A stretch of DNA of 64,000 nt from Combretum micranthum. Lineage: Eukaryota; Streptophyta; Magnoliopsida; Myrtales; Combretaceae. Location of the stretch: assembly GCA_024138025.1 (NCBI GenBank), contig JAMXBD010000013.1, positions 1,178,001 through 1,242,000 of the forward strand, written 5' to 3'. How positions within the stretch are numbered: position 1 is the stretch's first letter; each line of letters begins with the position of its first letter. This document shows, piece by piece, positions 1-11,916 of this stretch. The notes beneath the pieces are model-generated. The model ran no database searches and had not been told where the DNA came from. It was given only the letters and a program-made list of their open reading frames with translations. The position numbers and the translations under genes are program-made.

Positions 1-3000
1 CTTAAAACCCTATTCTGGAAGTCAACTGGAACTCTAAAGTCAACAAAATCCTAGTTAGACGTAATAGCTTAAGCCCGGAAATCCCGAATAAGCAACTCGG
101 AGAAAGTAAGTAAGAGTTTAGTGTATAGAATAGTGCGTAATTACCTAAGAAAGCTTAAAAAAAAATTAGTAAAACCGCAAATCGTCTTGAACTCGATCGG
201 ACACAGTTCTTGAAAAACTTGTCTCAGAGCTCGGAATAGTAAAAATATTCTGAATATACCATTAGACTCATAAAAATATAAGGATTTCAAAAATATCAGT
301 TTTATAATTTTTCGACAAGTAAAAATAACAGATATCTGAATTATACGCGTATTTTCTTACTACGGGTACTTAAATTGTAATGTCTACCTTACATTACACT
401 ATTCATTACTATTCTACACTTTTTTTTATCTCTACTTTTTCTTACACCCGCTCTTACACACACCATAACCTATAACATTTACTTTTTAGCTTTCCCATAA
501 CTTTATTTCACATCTATCTTACTTATTACTTCATTTAATCAATAAAAATACAAAAAATAAAACATTCCCTCTCTCCTCTACACTATGGCCGGTGCCACCC
601 CTCTTCCTTCTCTCTCAATTTTGTTTCAATTTTCTTTTATTTTGATCACTCAAAAATCACTCCACATTTTCCTATAAATACCCTTCTCATCTTTCACTTC
701 TTTCACATAATTACTACTCACAAATTTTTTACAAAAACTCTCTCAAATTCTCCTCTCAAAACTCTCTCCAAATATCCTCTCAAAACTCTCTCAAAATGAT
801 CTCAAAACCACTTTCTACCTACAACAAAACCCATAACCACATAACACTACCAAAACCTTCTTTAGGTAAACTTTCTTATTATTTTTCTTCTACTCATGCA
901 TGTACCTTTACATGACCATGGTGTGAGTTTCCAAAGACTAAGTGTTATGGAAGCTACACTATGTTCATGTATTGTTCTTGTTCATGAAAATCCATTTATG
1001 TTTATATTGTTTTATTTTGTTCATGTTATTATTATTATATCTAAGTATTATTATGTATCTATATATATACATATTCTTTAGAGCATATAAGCTCACTTGC
1101 AATTTATTTAATTTCATGCAAAGCAACTTATTTATTTCTTTCATTGCAATTTATTTACTTCTTGCTATTTTAAGACTAGTCTCTAGTCTTAGACTTGTCC
1201 TCATCAATTCAAAACAAATTTTGCTTTCTTTTATTTTCTTTTGGAACTAGTCTACTTCTTAGTCTCGGGAGCCTTGAAGAAGCTAAGACTCCCAATACTT
1301 GACTTTATTATTTATGTTAATTTTTGTTTGCTATTATTTCTCATAAATCATGTTCATTAATATTGTTGTCCAAAATTTTCAAGTTCTAAAAATAATTGAT
1401 AAAAAGGAGTTTGAGCACTTAGGAATAAGTTTATATGAAATATAAAATCTATGGTTTAACAAAAATAAAGTCATTCCTTTTCAAGTTATTAGAAGAACTT
1501 ACTACAATTTTAGAAAACTATTTTTGTTATGAAAAGCTTTTTAAATCATTTGTTATTCCACTTTGTTTTTAAGAAATAAAATGATTTTTGATATAAAAAT
1601 GATTTCTATGAAAACATAACATAAAGGAAACCTTATGAGAAAGGAATGAGAATTTTCAAATTAAGATCTTTTCAAACAAATAGTCAAAGAAAAATGGTGT
1701 AGAAAATAAGTAGGAAAAGTAGCACTAATAAAGAGAAATTAGAAAAGAAGAAGATTACTTTTCGAAAGTCATCTAGGAAAAATAATAAGTCAAACATAAA
1801 GAAATTCTTTTGAAAACAAAAATTGAAGTGTTAATTTTAAAAGATTTATAAAATGAATTTCTTGTAAACTATAGATTTCTAAACTCCTATTTTACTCAAG
1901 AAACATGATTGGACAACAAACACTTGAGCATGAATAATATGAGCTATGTAACTATAAAAAAAGGATTTTTCAACTATATAGATAACTAAGTATTTATTAA
2001 ACAAATTTTGAATGACTTAAAGTTTGAAACAAAATTGTTGTTGAGTTAGAAAATTCGTGGTGAATTTGATCACCATTGTTTCGGGGCCTAAATGGTTTAG
2101 TTTGACAAAAATAGTTTTAGAAATGGATAGATCTTTTCAAGTAGGTAGAAATCGGTATATTATATGCGCGATTCTGAGTTAAAATGACCAAGTTATGGCC
2201 ATTTTAAATTAGAACTCTCCTTTATACGAACTTTGACGTTCTCATGATATTGTTTTGTCAAATTTCAAGAATATCAACAAGATATACTCATTTTGAGTAT
2301 TTTTTTCGGCTAGGTAATTCCAAGAAGAGTACCTTTACTCCGAGGACTATTTCGATTAAGTGGAGTGTGTGAGCAACTCATCCGCTAGAGAAATCATCAT
2401 CATGGCATCGTGAGTTTATTTCCTTAAAATACTTTACTTGTTTGTGCTTGTAATTTAGTTGCATTAGAATTAAGAAAAGACAAATGGATATGTTTGTAAA
2501 GATAATTCTTTGAAAGAATCCTAAGAATATCGAGGCTGGAATTAATTTAATGTTTGTTTTAATATAACACTTGATTTGTATGAGATTCCTTGATCACCTT
2601 AAATCGGATAATAATAATGTTATGATATCATAAATAAATGGGTTCATGCATACCATGAAGTGAGTCACATTGCATTGGGTTATTATTCTTGGATGAGAAC
2701 GATTGTAGCTTAGGTCGAAAGCAACACTTGGCGGAGTGACCAAAAGCGATTGCTTGGCGACATTAAGGAAATGCTTGGTGGAAGATCCGAAAGGAAGGCT
2801 CTATTCAAGTAGACTTCATATGCTTGGCGATATTGGTTGAAAGCATAAATCTTTTTAACTCAAACTACTTATTTTGAGGTTACATATCACCAAACCCTAA
2901 ATGGAGGGCGCAAATCCATTCAACATATAGTTCCCGGAAAACTGTATGCTTTGTTTGCCCACGTGTATATTGCATTCCATTTGTTTGATTAAACAACTTG

Positions 3001-3432
3001 TTTGAAATTTTGTTACAAGAAATTATTTATAAAAATAGTTCTCACTAAGCCTATTAGCTTATACCTTTATAGATATCTTTTGCAGTTTCCCTATTTATGG
3101 TTGAGGCCACGAGGACCTTGCAGCCAGGTACTTTCCTTTTGGGTTAAGGAATTTCCTAAGCTGATGTTTAGTAGATAGGATGTAGAAATACTCTTGTAAT
3201 AGATTTGTGAATAAGGGAAATGTCTCTAAGCTTTGTAAGATCACTATTATGAATCAATGAATGTTATAAATCCTCTTTTCTTAATCTGTTATTATATCTT
3301 CTTAAGCTTCATAATTCCATGTATGGTCCTCTAAAATTGTAAAAGCACGCCTTACACTTAATATCAAAGCTTTCGGGAATGGCTAAAGTTGTCATACTTA
3401 AGCTTTAATATGAAGTGTAACGGATTGTTACA
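1..3432 (+). mobile_element. Long LTR-like sequence (LTR retrotransposon), truncated at the window start
   Basis: About 3.4 kb without any recognisable protein. It has the layout of a long plant LTR: an AT-rich upstream part, a TATAAATA box at 673-680, a pyrimidine-rich leader with repeated ctctcaaa blocks (about 736-800), then a long non-coding stretch ending in tgtaacggattgttaca at 3416-3432. Many plant LTRs end in TGTTACA. No primer-binding site follows 3432, so this is either a 3' LTR whose internal part lies left of the window, or a solo LTR. The assignment rests on architecture only; no partner LTR is present to prove it. Short ORFs near 896-1250 are low-complexity and not credible. Confidence 0.42.
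673..680 (+). promoter_or_regulatory. TATA box of the LTR-like sequence
   Basis: TATAAATA followed about 30-60 bases later by a CT/CA-rich leader with repeated ctctcaaaactctc blocks. This is the usual look of a plant pol II start region. Confidence 0.4.
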
Positions 3433-4371
3433 TTTAGGGTTCCCCTTGGGACGTGATATATACCGATGAAAAACAGACCATCCTAGTCTACTTACTCTTT
3501 TAATCTAATTGCTCTTTTTGAGGGGCAAATAAATTCACAATTTAGATCAACCCAATGTAATTACTTATAAAATCTACATTATTTATTATATATATACTAG
3601 TAGACACATGCACATAAACATGGGCAGTAGGCTGAACTAGCCTTGAACCGTCAGTTTAGAGGTCAATAAGGCCACTAAGTACATGACCTAGAATTAGCTT
3701 GTGATTAAGGCGATTTATGCCTGGCTAGTTTGAACTGGCGGGTCAAGGGTAGGTTCATGGCCCTTTGATCCATGAAACCTTATTTTTTTCCCCCTTAAAT
3801 CATCTTTCTTTTTTGCTTTTGACTAACATTTTTACTTTTTTCCCCTCAATTTGTCTTTCCATTTTGCTTTTGATTGACATTTTTATCGCATATAATGTTC
3901 ATATGCGTGTTGCCCAATTACATGAAGTTTTTTCTATTCATTTTTCATTCTAAATGGAGTGAAAAGGGAACAAATTGAAAAAATAAAAACCAACCATTGC
4001 ACTGTCATACAATAGATAGATGAAAATTTTAGATTACAAACTTGAGCAAAATAAATACAATAAGCACCCTTGAACAAGAAAATCACACTTGACACCACCA
4101 CTTGGACATAAAAAGCACACTAGAACAGAAAAAAAAAAAAAAAGAAAACTTCAAACATTACAAACCAACTAATCTCACCACCAATAGAAACATAATGCTT
4201 GTGAAGTTCTCTAGTTCTCTACCTTGCGCTACTCATCTCAGGTATGCTTCGACATGGAGCCACCCATGGAAACCACTAAAGGTGTTGAAGTAACTAAAGT
4301 ACTCATCGTCCTCGCTTGTGCTGTAATGCATTTCCTACAAGCATTGCTCAGCTCTATTTCAGTCATTGTTG

Positions 4372-6860
4372 CAGGCAAAAGCCTTAACTATGACTGCCAA
4401 CATTCTTCATTTATAGTCGTCCAAGATTAAGTCGATGGCACTAAACGCTTATTCAATGGCCACATTTGACATAGGAGCTGCCAAAACTTGTCTCACCATG
4501 CAAGAGAGAATAGGAACTGCTTTGTAACCAGTATGGGTGGTCTCTCGGTTGATCGAGATATTTGGCCAGTCAAGGTCGGTGTTAGACTTACGAGAATTTG
4601 CCCCCCATATGCAATAGAAACCTGATTGTACAAATCATTATATGCATTTTCTGCATCACGCACTACCTACATTGGATTAACACTATATCTAAGTGTCTAA
4701 CAAATTATCAACAATGAAATAGTACAAATCAACATAATTAGGGGTAGGCAAAGAAACCTATAAAATTAAATTGAAATTAGAAAACCAATCCAAAAAATAT
4801 AGTAAACTAGTCAATCGGTTTCGATGTAAGATCATTTTTTTTTTCAGATTTAGGTTTTGGTTTCCATTTGAACATTTATATTTTAATTATCACGTTGTTG
4901 TTGTGTTGTAATTTGAAAAAAAAAAAAGAGAAGACTATAAAGTTTTAATTTGTGTTATGTTGTATTAGATTTACATTCCTAATTTGTTATTGGTTTTATA
5001 GTTATTTAACTTGTTAATTTATAATTTTTGAATGTAATTATGATATTTAACTTATTAATTTATAATATCTGAATGCAATTATGAAACAAAAGAGTTTAAC
5101 TTTTTATGGACCAACTGAAAATTTTGGTTAATTGCAACTTTTGGTTAACCATTATGTAAATTGGTTAAAATCCATAAACCAAAAATATTAATAGAAAAAT
5201 AGTTAACCATTAAGACGGTTAATTGAACCATTTTGGTTTTTTTTTTTTTTTCAAATGGAGTTATTGACTAGTTAATTAAACCATGCCCACCCCTAAATAT
5301 AATGTTTAAGGCCTTCAATTTGAAACTGTGGGTCAAAGATCATAGCAACATTTCAAATCATTAGAATTTCCCTATAGTAGTTAAGCCACTTTGAGCACAT
5401 ATTGTTAATAACACCTTGCAAAAAGAACATCACCCCTAACTTAATTTAATATAAGAACAATGTTACATGCTTCCATGATGAATAAATGCACTCTTGGTAT
5501 ATGAACTCTTGAGAATGTCTTTGTACATTCAAAAAATTTTTATAACTTGAAGTAAATTACCACATAAGCCCCAATGGTTTGGGTGCAACGGCATGCCATC
5601 AAGGTGAGCCCTAGCAAAATTGCACAAAGGCTCCTTTTAGGGTACTTTACTTTGTAAAAGTTTGTAAGTAGAGTTCTTATGTTGCACATCTTTTTTAAAC
5701 TCACATGGTTTCACACCATTTTCAATGCAAAATATATGCCATGCTTTATTCACTGTAGAGTGATCAGCAAAATACCTGGCAAATTCCTCTATTGGGTGGT
5801 ACTTGAGTTTTAAGGATTCTAAGCTGTCCTTCATGTGTAGATTCAATATGTAACATGCATATCTAATGTGAAAGAAAGTCCCATCTAGTCTAGGTCGACA
5901 TAACTGTTTTAGTTCAAGTATACTTTTAGTGTTAGTTGCAGCATTGTTAAACCCTATTGATTTTTTTTTTTTTCCGTCAAATGATAATGATATAGCATTG
6001 TAGCTATAGTTGAGTATATATTTTGTGTAGTATGCCTACAATTTGTGTATCTAAGTGCCAACAGTCACTTATGCACTACCCATTTATCGTCTATCCAATG
6101 ACACGTATTGCCTATGTAAAAATTTTCATTTCATCTGTCTATCCAAATATTGGAGCATATAGAAACAGAAGTATCAAGACTCTCAAACTTACATGCGAGC
6201 TCTCGCTTACCTTTATGGTACATGTCATCATTATATTGCTTCATTGTCCTTACGTTGTAAGGATGAGTTTGAGGGTTCAATGTTTCCTTATGGCAATACC
6301 TTAGATTGGGATGTTGACCAGCACTATATAAAAAATGCAAACCATTTATCTTTCAAATGACCAATTTACTATTGCGATGGCTACTAACCAAATTTGGATG
6401 GGTGTTTAGACCTCATGTGTCGAGTGAACTACTATAGCTATCCCATAATCTCCACGAGTGGCTAATAGAACAATAATTACAATATCCGCGAGTCTTTCCA
6501 TTTAGGCCTGTAACCTTATGAAAATGTTTTGTAAAAATTTCAGACTTAAGCAGACGGAGAGGCTTACCTTGGTTACCAACTTGGCCATGAACATTGACTT
6601 CATCAGCCTCATTATCTTCCTCTTCCACCTTAGGTAATGCCAATTCTTGCATTGGCAAGTCTTCTATCTTTAAGCCACTATGGGTTTCATATATCAGAGT
6701 TTGTTGCTCAAACCTAGGCAAAGCAGGGGGAAATGCTTTAGGATTCATGCCTCCCCCACAAAACTGGCTGAACATATCCAAACTGGTCATGTAGATCATT
6801 ATCATCCCAAGACTTCTTTAAGTCATTACGATGGCCTCTAAAGAATAACCTCATTTTCTT
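4372..6860 (-). pseudogene. hAT-family transposase pseudogene (BED finger, catalytic core, dimerisation domain)
   Basis: Reading the minus strand from 6860 down, three blocks of a hAT transposase appear in the right order. At 6413-6805 is an N-terminal BED-type zinc finger (SEIFTKHF, then GYCNYC with the CxxC pair). At about 5640-5965 is the catalytic region: GFNNAATNT resembles the family's DNASSN motif, FFHIRYACYILNL matches the FHVRCxAHILNL motif, and DVQHKNSTYKLLQ matches DVPTRWNSTYxML. At about 4372-4560 is the C-terminal dimerisation domain (PILSCMVRQVLAAP, then the ASE..FS motif broken by a stop). Stops, frameshifts and a MITE between 4739 and 5295 make it non-functional. Such proteins normally cut and join hAT elements in the nucleus. 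Identification is firm; exact limits are not. Confidence 0.8.
4739..5295. mobile_element. hAT-type MITE inside the hAT transposase pseudogene
   Basis: Inverted ends TAGGGGTAGGCA (left) and TAGGGGTGGGCA (right, reverse complement) are flanked by near-perfect 8-bp duplications, aacataat (4731-4738) and aatataat (5296-5303). TAGGGGTG ends plus 8-bp duplications are typical of hAT elements. The interior is AT-rich and non-coding, with ggttaa/ttaacc runs near both ends. It interrupts the transposase pseudogene, so it is younger than it. Confidence 0.75.
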
Positions 6861-7706
6861 TCGTTGAAGAAGTGGTGTAGAGAGCATGGCACAAGAAATA
6901 ATATGACAAGGAAATATATTAACACATGAAATATTTTGATTAGGAAAATTTTAGAAGAAGAGAGTATGCTATTGACTCACTAGAAATACTTCAAGAAGTG
7001 AATAGGTTTAGTATATTTATAACATGAAGAGGGAAAAAATTTCACACTGTGCTCATTACAAAATTTTCAAATTTTAAAATGATATCATTACCTGCACCTG
7101 CATAATTTCATTTAAAAAGTAAACTGCAAACATAATTTCCATTGTCAAATTTTTCCATTCTTCAAGTCTCCTAAATCCAAATTCTCTTTTTTGTGGCACG
7201 AATCATGACTAGCAAGTCATGCAGTCATGAACGCGTATACACATATTGCAAATTGCAAAACAATACAACACACATATGGTTCACTAAAACACAAAACACA
7301 CCATCTTCACTCACACGGACATATTTTTTGAAAATTCAACACACACTAACATACTAGTCACTACATCGTACACACACTATTCATGCACACACAAATTCAA
7401 AGCATACACTATATACTTGAAGCCACCAATTTTTGATATTTTGATTGGTTTTATTAGTTTTGTGGTATTATGAATTTTGGCTAGTTTTGTTTATTTCCTT
7501 TTTTTTTTTTTTTTAGTTTCAGATCAACATTTTGAATTTCAGTTGGTTTTGTTAGTTTCATTTTTTTTTAATTTCACAGGTCATGCTTACTGACCCTCAT
7601 CGAGTTGTCCATGGGTCATAACCCATACTACCAGTTTAGGTTGACGGACATGACCCACCGGTGGTGGTTCGTACTTGGTCAATGGTTCAACTCGGCTTGC
7701 ACCTAT

Positions 7707-8226
7707 CTCTACGCATACACATATATACAAAAGATAAAAAAATAGTTATAATAGTAAGTTGATATAGAGTGAACTATAATAAGTATGGAAAAAAGATCCA
7801 TTAAATGATTATATGGAAAAAAAAAATTTAAAAAGTGAATGGGCAGTTATGGGATACAGAGAAGGGGAGAGAAGAATTAAAGCCAGTGTAGTTAAACTTG
7901 GATCGGTCCGAAGAGGAGATTTTAAAAAACAAAGTAAGGTGATTTTTTGACATGAATAAAATAAATTGGCTTAATAGTAAGATATACATGTAATCAGACA
8001 AGAACTTGATTGACCATGAATTGGAGTAAAAATCAATACACATAAAAATCCACAAGATAAGATGGTCTTCGTATGGGAATCGCATGGGAATAGCTGGCTT
8101 TATAAAATGGGATCCAAATCGGTAATTATAGTTTTGGACCATTGATGCTATCTAATTGATATGGATATGATTATGTGACTTTTTTTTTCACATTAATGAA
8201 AAATACCTAATGATACTTGTGTTTTA
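7707..8226. other. Non-coding stretch, nothing recognised
   Basis: AT-rich sequence between the hAT remnant and the first MITE of the cluster. A minus-strand open frame at 7828-8142 has no recognisable motif and the composition of chance ORFs in AT-rich DNA. Confidence 0.5.
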
Positions 8227-8389
8227 GGGTTTGTTTAGATAGTCAATTTGGTTTCAAACCGAACTGATAGAGAAATGATATCGATGAAAAACTAATAGTT
8301 TTATTCATAAGTTAATCAAACCGAATTGATACTGATTCGATAGCGATAAGTTACCGATACAGATAAAAATTGACAGTCCAAACAGGCCC
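8227..8389. mobile_element. Small MITE, PIF/Harbinger (Tourist) type
   Basis: Inverted termini gggtttgtttagatagtc and gggcctgtttggactgtc (right end read in reverse) flanked by TTA on both sides (8224-8226 and 8390-8392). A 3-bp TTA duplication with GGG-starting ends points to PIF/Harbinger-type MITEs. Only 163 bp, no coding capacity. Confidence 0.7.
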
Positions 8390-8399
8390 TTAAAGATAA

Positions 8400-9140
8400 T
8401 AGTCTGCTAAGTGTTTGAACTTTTAAATTTTGCAATTTAGTATCTTAACTTTAGATTATAGTAAATTAGTACTTGTATTTTTAAATTATATACAATTTAA
8501 CCTGGTTTGTTTTGAAGAAAACTATTTGTAGATAAAAAAAAGAAAATTTCTTCAAAAGCTTTTCCAAAGAAGTGACATGTTTTTAGGTGTTTAGCTAATT
8601 TTATGAAAATAGTTTCCTTTGTTTGTTTCTTTCTTTCAAATACTTATATAAAATATCAGAATAAATAACAATAAAACATATTATATAATGAGAAATAATT
8701 CTACCTAAATAAAATATTAAAAGTCAATAATAAATATTGTTTATAGTAAATGAGTGGTGGATGTATAGAGCTCGCAAATTGATGAGAAGATTGTCCCACT
8801 TTTTTTTTTAAACAAACATAAAAAAAAATAAAATGAATAATTTTCTAAGAAATATTTCTATCAAAACAAACAAGAGCTTAGTGTTTATGATGAAAACTAT
8901 TTGGTGAATATTTATTTTGATTATGGAGTAATCACAAACATTTGGCTAAAAATTATCAAAATTTAAATATGCAGTACTAAATTGTAAAAATTTGTAAGTA
9001 TGACATGTCATCAAAATAATTGTCTATTAAATATCATTTAATGGAGGCATTGAATGGTACCTAATTTCATAGTGCAAGTACTAATTCTCAAAACATCAAG
9101 ATGAAATATTAAATTGTCTAAAACTTGAAACTAGTCTACT
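8400..9140. mobile_element. Outer MITE with long inverted arms, split by another MITE
   Basis: The left arm (about 8400-8485, containing gcaatttagtatcttaac and aaattagtacttg) recurs in inverted form at about 9060-9140 (gcaagtactaattctc, aaatattaaattgtc). This makes imperfect arms of about 75 bp. The space between is largely filled by the independent MITE at 8502-8876. Exact ends and target duplication are uncertain. Confidence 0.5.
8502..8876. mobile_element. MITE family A, copy 1 (nested in the outer MITE)
   Basis: Starts ggtttgttttgaagaaaac and ends, inverted, with tttctatcaaaacaaacaag. The same layout and internal phrases (gtgtttagctaattttatgaaaa, aataataaatat) occur at 35099-35487 and partly at 17118-17240, so this is a repeated family within the window. 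Confidence 0.65.
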
Positions 9141-9559
9141 ATTATTCTTAGTATTTTATTTACATTTTTAACACATCCTATGTCACAAATGTTGTTAAGG
9201 AGTTTTTCTTTCTTTTCTTTCTCTTTAACAGATTTTTTAAACAATTAATAAAGAAAATCAAGAAAACTCCCGCACTGACAAGAGAGGGGATAAATTTTTA
9301 ATCTATCATTTCTATGTTTCCAAATTTTTTTTTTGTGGTTTTAATAAAAGAATGTTTAATTTGAAAATGTTTTTCATTTTTTTAAAGTCTTCCAAGAGTT
9401 ATTCAAATTATATAAATTTAATTAAAATGAAAGTAAAATTGTTTAGATAAAAACTTTAGGTAAATTATGAATTTTGATAATAATTTACATATTTATGATT
9501 TTACTGCATTTGTACGATTTTATATGGTTCTACTTATTCTTTATATTCTAATAAATAAT

Positions 9560-10345
9560 GAATAATTTAGGTAAAGAAGTTTGTCGGTGGCGTTAGCAGA
9601 AAGTGGTAAAATTTAAGGCTATAGCGAGTTCACTTGTTCCGTTTTTCACCTTGCGTACATATGCTGTGAAAATTTCATACGATGTAACATTTGCCTTTTG
9701 TTATATCATAGGAGAAGTTTGATGCCGATTCGAGGAATGATGAAGAACATGACGGTGGTCCTCCACAGTGTTGCTACTAAGCCATACAGTGATCAACTCG
9801 GTATCTGTTCAATCGCTATAGAAGGTGCACCTGCGAGAGAATGCACAAGGGATGGGCCATGTACCTTAACAACTGAGACATGTGCAACTTCTTTGACCCT
9901 ATGCGCATGATACCATAAAATTCCATATGTTATTTGTTTTCTACTTTCATTATTGTGTCTTCTTATTACGGGTCTGTTTGTTTTGGCTTTTTTTCGACAG
10001 ATACATACACTTTTTCAAACCTTTTTCTAACAAATTATTTATCAAGAAATAGATATAGATAAAAAAAAGTTGACAGTTCTCATCAAAAGATCAAATAGAA
10101 CAAATATAGATAAAATTTAGATGCAAATCGAATATATTTACACATATCATTTTAAAAAAGATACAGATACAGATGAAAAACAGACAATCCAAACAAACCC
10201 GCATCTCTTATTGTTAAAAGAGTCCGAGGAGGCTGGGAACGCATTCAAGCACTTCTGGATGGTCATAAGACAACCGTGTATAAATCATCACTGAGGTGAT
10301 GGGCCGCTTACTTGGTTTTGTGGGCAATTTAGGATATGGTGTATC
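9560..10345 (+). other. Gene-like island of unknown identity, interrupted by a MITE
   Basis: Segments 9575-9925 and 10201-10345 have noticeably higher GC than their surroundings and longer open stretches, including a 70-codon ORF at 9698-9910 in the plus direction. A MITE at 9970-10200 separates the two parts. I recognise no domain. It could be a remnant of a host gene or of an old transposon. No splice signals or start context decide the matter. Confidence 0.25.
9970..10200. mobile_element. MITE family B, copy 1
   Basis: Begins gggtctgtttgttttggc and ends ccaaacaaaccc, which are imperfect inverted termini. The whole 231 bp is present again, inverted and diverged, at 55290-55517. The shared internal blocks include gttgacagttctcatc and agatcaaatagaacaaat. 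Confidence 0.75.
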
Positions 10346-11131
10346 AATCCTTTAACATCACAAGATATCTTACCCAAATGCTTAAGAAAAGAATAAACTG
10401 CTTTTCTAAACTAAGGGTATAGAGGTCTTTTACCCTTTTAAAATTTTAATGTAGCAAAAACTCTGAACTATTACTACGTCAATTCTCCTTCCATTTAGTC
10501 CTTGTACTAATTCAATTGCAAATCGAGACGAAGACTGACCTAGAAAATATTTAGAAGATGCTTATAAATTCTTAATCCAAACTTCTTGAGTGTTATATGC
10601 TTGATCCAATAAGCTCTTGACTTCACTAAAAACTTGAACGACCATGACAATCCAAACTTGATAGGATTACTATTATAGATTAAGTTTGTTTAGTCATGCT
10701 AGTAATCAAGATTACGATTTAATTAACTTAGCATGAAATAATAATAGATAGATTATAATAGAATTTAAGAGGGATTGAATTTTAAAATCAATAGATTTGT
10801 TAAATTGGTTTTGGATAATAAAAGTAGAATTTCTAGTGGATTAGAAGACAAAATAATTAACGAAAAGGTTAAAACTAAATATCAATTCACTTTGTCCTAA
10901 TGTAATAAACTCGTAGTATAATCAATCCATAATAGAATACCTATTCATAAAAAAATTAGTAGAGTTATAATAACATATTAGAATGTTCACTTAGATAAAA
11001 ACTTATTCTAGGATTATACCTGTAATACATTTCGAAGTATCATTTCACCATTTCCTTTTTCTTCTCCAAGCTCTCTGTTTAATCTCTATTTCATCTAATC
11101 TTATCCACTAAATCGTCTTTCCCTTCTCTCT

Positions 11132-11169
<38 letters not shown>

Positions 11170-11492
11170 CATAGGTAAGCGTAACACTGGTGGTGCATGG
11201 GTGGGTGTGGATCGAGTTAGTCCATGTGGTCTATGTTGGTTAGTGGGCATATGTGATCCGTAGTGTGCGTAGGTAAGCATGGTCATTACAAGTTACTGGA
11301 TGGGTAAGGTTTAGTGGTGCATTGGTGGTCTATGGTAGTACATTGGTGGTCTTTTGTGGTTTGTTGTAATAAACAGATGAATAAATATGATGAATGAAGG
11401 AGGAAGAAGAAGGAAAAAACAAAAAGAAAAAAAGTTAGGGCAAAGGGAAAACAAACTACTTAATAGTCGTTCATAATGTCTCCTTTTGTAAC
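10346..11492. other. Non-coding AT-rich stretch with a CT microsatellite
   Basis: No gene recognised. It contains a (CT)n run at about 11136-11166, followed by a GT-richer segment with repeated ggtggt/gtggtc phrases to 11360. The minus-strand ORF across the CT run (Arg-Glu repeats) is a product of the microsatellite. Confidence 0.5.
11136..11166. repeat. (CT)n microsatellite
   Basis: About 15 uninterrupted CT dinucleotides. Confidence 0.9.
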
Positions 11493-11916
11493 TAAAGATC
11501 CAAATGAGCTAGGTTTTTGTCATCTCGGGCTCTGCTCATTTAAATCCTTAATGGGTTCTAGCCGAGCTGGACTCTTAACGAGCTTGGAATGTGTAGACTC
11601 GGGCCCAGGCCTGTTAAGGATTTTCAAGCTCAAGCTCAGGCTCAAGCCTGTTTAGCTAAACGAGCCTAAACTGATATAGTTTAGCATATATAATTATATT
11701 TATAAATTAAATTAATATAAATAATTATATGTAATATTATATTAATATATTATATATATGACAAGCTTTTAACTGGCTTATTCACGAGCTTAGGTCGCGA
11801 GCCCTTAATTAGCCTGTTCGAAGTCTTAAGACAAGCTCAGGCTCGGTTCATTCAAACAAGTTGAGCTAGGCTTGAAACTAGTCAAGCTCAAGTAGCTTGG
11901 TTCATTTACAACCTTA
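11493..11916. mobile_element. Non-autonomous hAT-like element with GAGCT-rich ends
   Basis: The ends TAAAGATCCAAATGAGCTAG and, inverted, TAAGGTTGTAAATGAACCAAG are similar. They are flanked by tttgtaac (11485-11492) and tttataat (11917-11924), 6 of 8 bases alike. Inside, repeats of gagct, gctcaggctc and caagctcaag surround an AT-only core. This composition and the TGTAAATGA end are familiar from plant hAT MITEs. Confidence 0.6.

Larger units (their letters stand above)
3619..7706 (-). mobile_element. Decayed hAT transposon, about 4.1 kb
   Basis: The ends carry similar GC-richer, tandem-like sequence in inverted orientation: tgggcagtaggctgaac near 3621, and the reverse complement of ggttcaactcggcttgcacc near 7685-7703. 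A hAT transposase pseudogene on the minus strand lies between them (4372-6860). The exact termini and the 8-bp target duplication are too diverged to fix, so the boundaries are approximate. A younger hAT-type MITE (4739-5295) has inserted into it. Confidence 0.45.

Noticed and set aside
896..1250. Overlapping plus-strand ORFs of 61 and 102 codons
   Set aside because: Phe/Ile/Leu-rich low-complexity frames inside an LTR-like region, overlapping each other; no motif.
11101..11286. Minus-strand ORF with an Arg-Glu repeat
   Set aside because: Generated by the (CT)n microsatellite.
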